Below, in pieces: positions 1-4,583 of a stretch of DNA of 6,002 bases (the first letter of the stretch is position 1; each line of letters starts with the position of its first letter). Both the position numbers and the translations under genes were made by a program. The stretch is from Solirubrobacterales bacterium 70-9 (GTDB taxonomy: Bacteria > Actinomycetota > Thermoleophilia > Solirubrobacterales > 70-9): NCBI GenBank assembly GCA_001898095.1, contig MKSH01000149.1:452-6453 (forward strand), written 5' to 3'. The notes beneath the pieces are model-generated. The model saw nothing but the letters and a program-made list of their open reading frames with translations, did no database searches and was not told the origin of the DNA.

Positions 1-93
1 CTCCTCTCCGAGGATGCATCGCCGACTGCCGGGCGCCGCTTCACCCGCGCCTGAGACAGGCCTGAAAGCCCTGCGCCGGATACCTTTTCCGGC
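1..93. other. left edge, no supported gene
   Basis: I see no gene I can support here. In the frame of the following pgsA-like gene a TGA stop lies at 52-54, so a + strand gene could end there, but only 17 codons would be visible and they match nothing I know. Other frames give equally uninformative tails. No tRNA or riboswitch core is recognisable. Confidence 0.5.
75..93 (+). other. small hairpin abutting the pgsA-like start codon
   Basis: GCCGGA (75-80) and TCCGGC (88-93) are perfectly complementary, with a 7-base loop. The second arm ends at the base before the GTG start at 94. No Shine-Dalgarno sequence is visible in the 20 bases before the GTG, so the hairpin sits where the ribosome would bind. 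It could modulate initiation or be chance in GC-rich DNA. Confidence 0.3.
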
Positions 94-693
94 GTGGAAC
101 GCCGCCGTCTCTTCGGGATCGACCGCAGCGGTCCCAAACCGCGCCAGACGCGCACCGGGGAGCCGCTCAACCCCTGGACGATCCCCAACGCGGTCGGCTA
201 TCTGCGCCTGGCCGGGATCCCGGTCTTCCTGATCCTCGCCTACTCCTCCGGCGACGGCCGCTCGGCCGCGGCGGCGGCGATCTTCTGGTTGATCGCCGCG
301 GGCGACTATCTCGACGGCTTCCTCGCCCGCGCCACCGGCCAGTTCAGCCGCATGGGCGCCCTGATGGACCCCTTCATCGACCGCCTCACGGTGATCTCCG
401 GCGCCGCCGTCTGCTGGAGCTTCGAGCTGCTGCCCCGCTGGGCGCTCCTCGTCCTCGTCGCCCGCGAAATCGCGATGCTCTGCCTGGCCGAGTACGGCCT
501 CCGCCACGGCGTCGACCTGGCGTTCAACTGGCCCGGCCGGATCGCCGTCTTCTGGATCATGGCCGGCATCTTCTTCGCCATGGTCTTCGCCGGCTGGGTC
601 CCGATCGCGTTCTTCCTCTTCGGCCTCTTCATGGCCCTGGTCGCCACCTGCATCTACGCCCGCGAAGGCGTCCGCGCCGCCCGCGCGGCGTGA
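94..693 (+). CDS. pgsA: CDP-alcohol phosphatidyltransferase (PgsA-like)
   Basis: Membrane enzyme of phospholipid synthesis. The family transfers a phosphatidyl group from CDP-diacylglycerol to an alcohol, here most likely glycerol-3-phosphate, giving phosphatidylglycerol phosphate. The 199-residue protein carries the full family signature D71-x2-D74-G75-x2-A78-R79-x8-G88-x3-D92-x3-D96, whose aspartates bind metal and CDP. Hydrophobic stretches at about 36-50, 57-70, 98-110, 115-132, 148-166 and 168-186 fit the usual six-helix fold, and NPWTIPN (26-32) is the typical entry motif. GTG 94 is the only start codon between the in-frame TGA at 52-54 and this core, although it lacks a clear ribosome site. 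The family also includes cardiolipin and phosphatidylinositol-phosphate synthases, so substrate is inferred. Mycobacteria likewise have a pgsA paralogue near their GarA/MerR genes. The stop codon lies inside the hairpin at 691-735. Confidence 0.88.
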   Translation: MERRRLFGIDRSGPKPRQTRTGEPLNPWTIPNAVGYLRLAGIPVFLILAYSSGDGRSAAAAAIFWLIAAGDYLDGFLARATGQFSRMGALMDPFIDRLTVISGAAVCWSFELLPRWALLVLVAREIAMLCLAEYGLRHGVDLAFNWPGRIAVFWIMAGIFFAMVFAGWVPIAFFLFGLFMALVATCIYAREGVRAARAA

Positions 694-735
694 GTTCGCA
701 CTTCTGGCCGGTATGCGGTCATAACTACGAACTCA
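691..735 (+). repeat. imperfect two-stem palindrome, copy 1
   Basis: TGAGTTCG (691-698) pairs perfectly with CGAACTCA (728-735). Inward come a C/A mismatch, an A-T pair, a C/C mismatch, two T-A pairs, a C/T mismatch and then an inner stem of TGGCCG (705-710) with CGGTCA (716-721, one G-T wobble), closing on loop GTATG. It includes the TGA stop of the pgsA-like gene. The 44-base element at 4525-4568, read on the minus strand, shares TGAGTTCGCA, the TT/AA step, the TATG near the loop and the CGAAC arm. It may be a 3'-end or terminator structure without a T tract, or a dispersed palindromic repeat. Confidence 0.6.
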
Positions 736-821
736 TCAGGTGAGGGCACCAAGGCTCGGGCGTTGCCTGAGGGTTGCGCCGGGCACCCGCCTCGAATCCC
801 CGCAAGGACCGGTCGGGAACC
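736..821. other. intergenic stretch, no gene seen
   Basis: This GC-rich sequence lies between the palindromic element and the operon promoter. Only short hairpins such as GGTG/CACC at 739-750 are visible. No ORF with a ribosome site, tRNA or known riboswitch core is recognisable. Confidence 0.5.
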
Positions 822-838
822 TTCAACCTGCGGTTGAA
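822..838. promoter_or_regulatory. inverted repeat over the -35 box, possible operator
   Basis: TTCAACC (822-828) and GGTTGAA (832-838) form a perfect 7-bp inverted repeat with a 3-base centre. The right arm contains most of the -35 hexamer at 834-839. In addition GAACCTT occurs directly repeated at 817-823 and 836-842, 19 bases apart. A protein dimer bound here would compete with or contact RNA polymerase. The MerR-family regulator encoded third in the operon is the nearest candidate ligand, but this is inferred from proximity and symmetry only. Confidence 0.45.
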
Positions 839-862
839 CCTTTTGCTCGGCCGATCTATACT
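834..862 (+). promoter_or_regulatory. sigma-70-type promoter of the rsiG-like operon
   Basis: The -35 element TTGAAC (834-839) and -10 element TATACT (857-862) are separated by exactly 17 bases, close to the consensus TTGACA-N17-TATAAT of the housekeeping sigma factor. A start site around 868-870 would give a leader of roughly 55 bases before the ATG at 926. The A/T-containing hexamers stand out in this GC-rich DNA. The spacer is the usual 17 bases rather than the stretched 19-20 bases typical of classical MerR-activated promoters. Confidence 0.75.
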
Positions 863-915
863 GCGCTCCCGCGCCTGGATGGCGGGTAGGCGGGCCGCCC
901 TAACTCACTCTCTCT

Positions 916-921
916 AAGGAG
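916..921 (+). promoter_or_regulatory. strong ribosome binding site of the rsiG-like gene
   Basis: AAGGAG lies 4 bases before the ATG at 926 and is an almost complete match to the 16S anti-Shine-Dalgarno sequence. It fixes this ATG as the start. Confidence 0.8.
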
Positions 922-925
922 CACG

Positions 926-1186
926 ATGGAGGACACCTTTCCCGATCTCGGTTCCCTCAGCGACAAGGAGCTGAAGGACCTGATCGACAACCTGACGGCG
1001 GAGGAGAACGAGATCTCCTACAAACGCCGCGTGCTGCACGGGAAAATCGACATCCTGCGTGCAGAGCTCGTCAACCGTCTGCGACAGAAACGCGAGCGCG
1101 GCGATTCGCTGATCTCCGGCGATGACGTCGAGCAGCTGACCCAGATCCTCGCCGGCAAGGCTCAGGGCGAGGATCCGGCCGCCTAA
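926..1186 (+). CDS. rsiG: single-motif RsiG-like c-di-GMP-binding anti-sigma factor
   Basis: Small 86-residue helical protein. Residues 27-42 read E27-x3-S31-x2-R34-x3-H38-x3-D42, which matches the RsiG c-di-GMP-binding motif E-x3-S-x2-R-x3-Q-x3-D except that His replaces Gln. Known biology: in Streptomyces, RsiG carries two such motifs on an antiparallel coiled coil and, loaded with c-di-GMP, sequesters the sigma factor WhiG. In basal actinobacteria such as Rubrobacter radiotolerans, small single-motif RsiGs homodimerise to build the same site, and there the switch controls type IV pili. This protein fits the single-motif class: one motif in a helix of about residues 12-57 and an acidic, charged tail. 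It has its own promoter and strong ribosome site and is first in the operon, 23 bases before the FHA gene. No WhiG-type sigma gene is in the window, so the partner is not visible. Confidence 0.78.
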   Translation: MEDTFPDLGSLSDKELKDLIDNLTAEENEISYKRRVLHGKIDILRAELVNRLRQKRERGDSLISGDDVEQLTQILAGKAQGEDPAA

Positions 1187-1209
1187 GGCCCCAGTCGGAG
1201 GAAACCCGG

Positions 1210-1686
1210 ATGTCCGCCGTCCACTGCCCCGAGTGCGGGTTCGCGAACCCGGAGGGCGCCAACTATTGCCAGAAATGCGGCGCCTACCTGGGCGGGCCGG
1301 CGGAGAGCGGCGAGGACCCGACGACGATGACCTATCGCGTCGACGAGACCGGCGACATGCAGCCGGTCGATATCGAGGACGTGGTCGAGGAGTCGGGCGC
1401 CGCGCTGGTGATCCGGGCGGGGGGTGGCCGCGCCGGGGAGAGCTTCTCGATCGACGAGGACCGGACCTCGATCGGCCGCAGCCCCGACGCCGGCGTCTTC
1501 CTCGACGACGTGACCGTGTCGCGCAACCACGCGCTGCTGGTCCGCCGCCGCGACGGCCTCTACATCGACGACCTCGGCTCGCTGAACGGGACCTACGTGA
1601 ACCGCCGCCGGATCGAGTCGCACCGGCTCGCCGACGGCGACGAGATCCAGATCGGCAAGTACAAGCTCAGCTACCTGGAGCGCTGA
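1210..1686 (+). CDS. zinc-ribbon and FHA-domain protein, GarA-like
   Basis: Signalling adaptor of 158 residues that probably binds phosphothreonine. The N-terminus is a zinc ribbon, C6-x2-C9 and C20-x2-C23. A linker with clustered threonines (PTTMTY, 37-42) follows, then an FHA domain at about 64-156 with its conserved residues visible: G89-R90, S104-x2-H107 and N126-G127-T128. The FHA stretch around FLDDVTVSR (97-105) and LGSLNGTYVN (122-131) strongly resembles mycobacterial GarA and corynebacterial OdhI. In those proteins a phosphorylated N-terminal Thr binds the protein's own FHA domain and switches off inhibition of 2-oxoglutarate dehydrogenase and glutamate dehydrogenase. The linker threonines could play that part here (inference); the zinc ribbon is absent from GarA. 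GGAGGA (1197-1202), 7 bases upstream, supports ATG 1210. The stop overlaps the MerR start by one base, as in a coupled pair. GarA is also followed by a MerR gene in mycobacteria. Confidence 0.85.
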   Translation: MSAVHCPECGFANPEGANYCQKCGAYLGGPAESGEDPTTMTYRVDETGDMQPVDIEDVVEESGAALVIRAGGGRAGESFSIDEDRTSIGRSPDAGVFLDDVTVSRNHALLVRRRDGLYIDDLGSLNGTYVNRRRIESHRLADGDEIQIGKYKLSYLER

Positions 1687-2438
1687 TGGCGTCGGCGACC
1701 GAACCCACCCGGCGCACGCCGGAGTCCGCTTCCCGTCCCCGCAAGGCGCTGACGATCGGCGCCGTCTGCAAGATCCTGCAGGGCGAGTTCGACGACGTCT
1801 CGATCTCCAAGATCCGCTACCTGGAGGACCAGAAGCTGCTCAGCCCGCGGCGCACCAGCGGCGGATACCGGCTCTACAGCCAGTCCGACGTCGAGCGCCT
1901 GCGGACGATCCTGCGCCTGCAGCGCGACGAGTTCCTGCCGCTGCGGGTGATCCGCCAGGAGCTCGCCGCGGGCAACGACATCGGCCTGCTCAGCGACGGC
2001 GACCGCAAACCGACCTCCGGCGCGGTCCGCCGGGCGATCCTGGTCGACACCTCGCGCACCTACCTCAGCCTCGAAGAGATCGTCGAGGAGACCGGGGCGC
2101 GCGAGGAGCTGATCGGCGAGCTGGAGAACTTCGGCATCGTCAAGCCGGAAAAACGCGAGGGCCGCACCGTCTACGACGAGACCGACCGCGAGATCATCCG
2201 TGCCGCCAACGAACTGTCACGGGTCGGTGTCGGGGCGCGCAACCTGCGCGTCATCCGTTCCTCCGCCGACCGCGAGGCGCAGCTGCTGGAAGCGCTGCTG
2301 GGACCGTCGCTGCGCTCCCGCAACCCGGACCGGCGCAAAGAGGCGCTGCAGAGCCTCGAGAGCCTCGCCGCGACCGTCAGCCACCTGGAGCACCTGCTCC
2401 TGGTCCGCGACCTGCGCCGCCTCGCCGGCGACTACTAG
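1686..2438 (+). CDS. MerR-family regulator, Rv1828-like two-domain type
   Basis: Predicted DNA-binding transcription factor of 250 residues. Residues 22-90 form a MerR-type winged helix: LTIGAVCKIL, then IRYLEDQKLLSP (43-54), the wing signature RRTSGGYRLYS (55-65) and a helix pair rich in arginine. There are no clustered cysteines, so it is not a metal or redox sensor of the classical kind. A second MerR-like helix-turn-helix seems to lie at about 124-185 (YLSLEEIVEETGA ... ENFGIVKPE), followed by a C-terminal helical stretch that may dimerise. This layout and length match mycobacterial Rv1828, which likewise lies directly after the GarA gene. The ATG overlaps the FHA stop (TGATG), with GGAG at 1677-1680 as ribosome site. 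A longer reading of the frame from 1233 is only a shadow of the FHA gene. The inverted repeat at 822-838 is a plausible target for autoregulation. The effector is unknown. Confidence 0.85.
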   Translation: MASATEPTRRTPESASRPRKALTIGAVCKILQGEFDDVSISKIRYLEDQKLLSPRRTSGGYRLYSQSDVERLRTILRLQRDEFLPLRVIRQELAAGNDIGLLSDGDRKPTSGAVRRAILVDTSRTYLSLEEIVEETGAREELIGELENFGIVKPEKREGRTVYDETDREIIRAANELSRVGVGARNLRVIRSSADREAQLLEALLGPSLRSRNPDRRKEALQSLESLAATVSHLEHLLLVRDLRRLAGDY

Positions 2439-2444
2439 GCGGCG

Positions 2445-2900
2445 ATGCCGCGGGTGACCCGCAGGCGGACGGTCGAGGCACCCGTCCCCGAGGTCTGGAA
2501 GCTCGTCTCCGACCCCTACGCGCTGCCGCGCTGGTGGCCGCGGGTCTCGCGGGTGGAGGACGTCGACGCGCGCCAGGGCGGCCGCCGCAGCCAGTGGACG
2601 AAGGTGCTCGAGACCCAGCACGGGCGCGGCGTGCGGGCCGACTACCGTTGCGTCTCGGCCGCCGAGCCGCAACGCTACGTCTGGGAGCAGCAGCTGGAGG
2701 GCTCGCCGTTCGCCAAACACCTGAAGGATTCGCGGCTGGAGATCGAGCTGCACGCGGGCGGCGCGGGGGAGACCCGGGTGGTGCTGACGTCGGTGCAGAC
2801 GATGCGCGGGATGTCGCGGCTGGGCGGCTGGCTGATGCGCAAAGGCCAGCGCGACATCCTCGACTCGGCGCTCGACGGGATCGACGAGGCGCTGGCGTGA
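2445..2900 (+). CDS. SRPBCC (START/polyketide-cyclase-like) protein
   Basis: Soluble protein of 151 residues with the pattern of the SRPBCC fold. A first strand (RVTRRRTVEAPVPEVW, 3-18) leads into the short helices and the typical W-rich turn LPRWWPRVSRVEDVD. Central strands carry WTKVLETQ and YRCVSAAEPQRYVWEQ. A long C-terminal helix ends in DILDSALDGIDEALA and would close the hydrophobic cavity. Members bind or transform lipids, polyketides and other hydrophobic ligands; the sequence alone does not show which. It begins six bases after the MerR stop without a clear ribosome site, so it is probably translated by coupling. Its last four bases overlap the next gene's GTG start, which suggests a partnership with the AGPS-like flavoprotein, for example as ligand carrier or product-handling protein (inference). 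Confidence 0.78.
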   Translation: MPRVTRRRTVEAPVPEVWKLVSDPYALPRWWPRVSRVEDVDARQGGRRSQWTKVLETQHGRGVRADYRCVSAAEPQRYVWEQQLEGSPFAKHLKDSRLEIELHAGGAGETRVVLTSVQTMRGMSRLGGWLMRKGQRDILDSALDGIDEALA

Positions 2901-4522
2901 CCGAGCCGCGCCGCGACACCAACTGGTGGGGTTGGGGCGACCCGATGCGGCGCACGGAGCTCGACGCGACCGCGCTCGGGGTGCTGCGCGAACGGATCGG
3001 CGAGCTCGAACCGTGGCCGCTGTCGGCCCGGATCGAGGACTTCGACCTGCCCGAGGCGCGCCCGCTGCCGCAGGCGGTGATCGACGCCGTCGGCGCCGCC
3101 ACTGTCTTCGACGGCAAGGAGGACCGCCTCCGCCACGCGAGCGGGCGCGGCTACGTCGACCTGGCGCGGATGCGCTCGGGCCGACTCGAGGACGCTCCGG
3201 ACGCGGTGGTCGTCCCGGAGGACGCGGCGGCGGTCGGACGCCTGATCGACGCCTGCGTGGCCGCCGGCGTCGCCGTCGTGCCGTTCGGCGGCGGCACCAG
3301 CGTGGTCGGCGGGGTCGAGCCTCTCCGTGGGTCCCACGACGCCCTGATCAGCCTCGACCTGACCGCGCTGCGCGAAGTCACGATCGACCACACCTCGCTG
3401 ACCGCGCGCCTCGGCGCCGGCCTGCGCGGGCCCGAGGCGGAGGCGGCGCTCGGTGCCCACGGCCTCACCCTCGGCCACTTCCCGCAGTCCTTCGAGTACG
3501 CGACGATCGGCGGCTTCGCCGCGACCCGCTCGGCCGGCCAGGCCTCCGGCGGCTACGGGCGCTTCGACTCGCTGGTCAGCTCGGTGCGCCTGCTGGCCCC
3601 GGCCGGGAACCTGAGCACGCTGGAGACCCCGCACACCGCCGCCGGACCGGCCCTGCGGGAGCTGGTTCTCGGCTCCGAGGGCGCGCTCGGCGTGATCCCG
3701 GACGTGACCGTGCGGGTGCGCCCGGCACCGCTCCAGCGCCGCTACGAGGCCTGGATGGCGGCGAGCTTCGAGGCGGGGACGGAGATCGTCCGCGACCTCG
3801 CCCAGGGCTCTGGCCTGCCGACCGTGATCCGCGTCTCCGACGAGGAGGAGACGGTCGGCTCGCTCGCCCTCTCCGGGCCGCGCGGGATGGCCGGGAAGGC
3901 GTTCGGCGGTTACCTGAAGGCGCGCCGGCGCGAAGGCGGGGCGATGATGATCGTCGGCTTCGAGGGCGACGAGGAGACGGTGACCCGCAAGCGGGCGCTC
4001 GCGGTGCGGGCGCTGCGCGGCGGCGGGGCGGTCTACCTCGGCCGCGCCGGCGGGCGCTCCTGGGAGTACGGCCGCTACGACGGGCCCTACCAGCGAGACC
4101 TCCTGATGCAGATGGGGGCGATGGCGGAGACGCTGGAGACCTCCCACACCTGGACCCGCCTCGGGGAGCTCCACCGCTCGGTCGGCGCCGCGATCGCGAA
4201 GGCGCTGGACGGCCAGGGCACGCCCGGCTTCGTCTTCTGCCACCTCTCGCACGCCTACGCCGACGGCGCCTCGCTCTACTTCACCTTCATCTCGCGGGCC
4301 CGCCGCGGCGCGGAGCTGGAGCAGTGGGCGGCGGTGAAAAAGGCGGCGAGCGAGGCGATCGTCGCCAACGGCGCCACGATCACCCACCACCACGCCGTCG
4401 GCCGCGACCACGCCCCCTACATGGCGGCCGAGGTGGGGGAGACGGGCCTCGAGGTGCTGCGCGCGGTGAAGGACCGGCTGGACCCGACCGGGATCATGAA
4501 CCCCGGCAAGCTCCTCCCCTGA
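2897..4522 (+). CDS. FAD-binding oxidoreductase, alkylglycerone-phosphate synthase-like
   Basis: Flavoprotein of 541 residues in the vanillyl-alcohol-oxidase-type FAD family. FAD-binding signatures are visible in order: PFGGGTSVVGG (129-139), the stretch HFPQSFEYATIGGFAAT (194-210) and LVLGSEGALG (256-265). The C-terminal half resembles eukaryotic alkyl-DHAP synthase (AGPS), which swaps the acyl group of acyl-DHAP for a fatty alcohol to make the ether bond. Shared points are R312 in IRVSDEEE, where human AGPS has an arginine mutated in chondrodysplasia punctata, Y461 in ASLYFTF at the place of the AGPS active-site tyrosine region, and THHHAVG (496-502) for the HHHGVG motif. The N-terminal TNWWGWGD (8-15) is also typical. 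No peroxisomal signal or membrane segment is seen. GTG 2897 overlaps the preceding stop (GTGA). Other members are glycolate/lactate-type dehydrogenases, so ether-lipid synthesis is likely but not proven. Confidence 0.8.
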   Translation: MTEPRRDTNWWGWGDPMRRTELDATALGVLRERIGELEPWPLSARIEDFDLPEARPLPQAVIDAVGAATVFDGKEDRLRHASGRGYVDLARMRSGRLEDAPDAVVVPEDAAAVGRLIDACVAAGVAVVPFGGGTSVVGGVEPLRGSHDALISLDLTALREVTIDHTSLTARLGAGLRGPEAEAALGAHGLTLGHFPQSFEYATIGGFAATRSAGQASGGYGRFDSLVSSVRLLAPAGNLSTLETPHTAAGPALRELVLGSEGALGVIPDVTVRVRPAPLQRRYEAWMAASFEAGTEIVRDLAQGSGLPTVIRVSDEEETVGSLALSGPRGMAGKAFGGYLKARRREGGAMMIVGFEGDEETVTRKRALAVRALRGGGAVYLGRAGGRSWEYGRYDGPYQRDLLMQMGAMAETLETSHTWTRLGELHRSVGAAIAKALDGQGTPGFVFCHLSHAYADGASLYFTFISRARRGAELEQWAAVKKAASEAIVANGATITHHHAVGRDHAPYMAAEVGETGLEVLRAVKDRLDPTGIMNPGKLLP

Positions 4523-4524
4523 CC

Positions 4525-4568
4525 GCGTTCGCACTTAGCCGTACATAGCACGGCAAACTGCGAACTCA
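4525..4568 (-). repeat. imperfect two-stem palindrome, copy 2 (possible bidirectional terminator)
   Basis: GTTCGCA (4527-4533) pairs perfectly with TGCGAAC (4559-4565). Then come a C/C mismatch, two T-A pairs, an A/A mismatch and the inner stem GCCGT (4538-4542) with ACGGC (4550-4554). The order of paired and unpaired positions is nearly that of copy 1 at 691-735, although the inner stem sequence differs. Read on the minus strand it begins TGAGTTCGCA, as copy 1 does on the plus strand. It lies between two convergent genes, 2 bases after one stop and 15 after the other, so termination in both directions is the simplest role. There is no T tract. Confidence 0.6.
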
Positions 4569-4583
4569 CTGCCCGCGGGGCGG

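Noticed and set aside
30..93. CTGAGA followed by other short boxes, reminiscent of a TPP riboswitch core
   Set aside because: The rest of the conserved core and its stem order are missing, and the downstream gene is not a thiamine gene.
785..812. T-arm-like string CTCGAATCCCC suggesting a tRNA 3' half
   Set aside because: The flanking bases do not pair as a T stem, and no acceptor, D or anticodon arm fits in the preceding 75 bases.
1233..1685. N-terminal extension of the MerR gene's open frame through the FHA gene
   Set aside because: This part is an arginine/proline-rich shadow of the FHA gene. The MerR family start with ribosome site is at 1686.
2675..4534. Long open frame of 619 codons on the minus strand
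   Set aside because: It is antisense to the AGPS-like gene, has low-complexity Arg/Ala/His composition typical of GC-rich shadows, and matches no family I recognise.
2926..4548. Long + strand open frame overlapping the AGPS-like gene in another frame
   Set aside because: It is extremely rich in Arg, Gly and Pro without domain motifs, a frame shadow. The alternate frame carries all FAD motifs.
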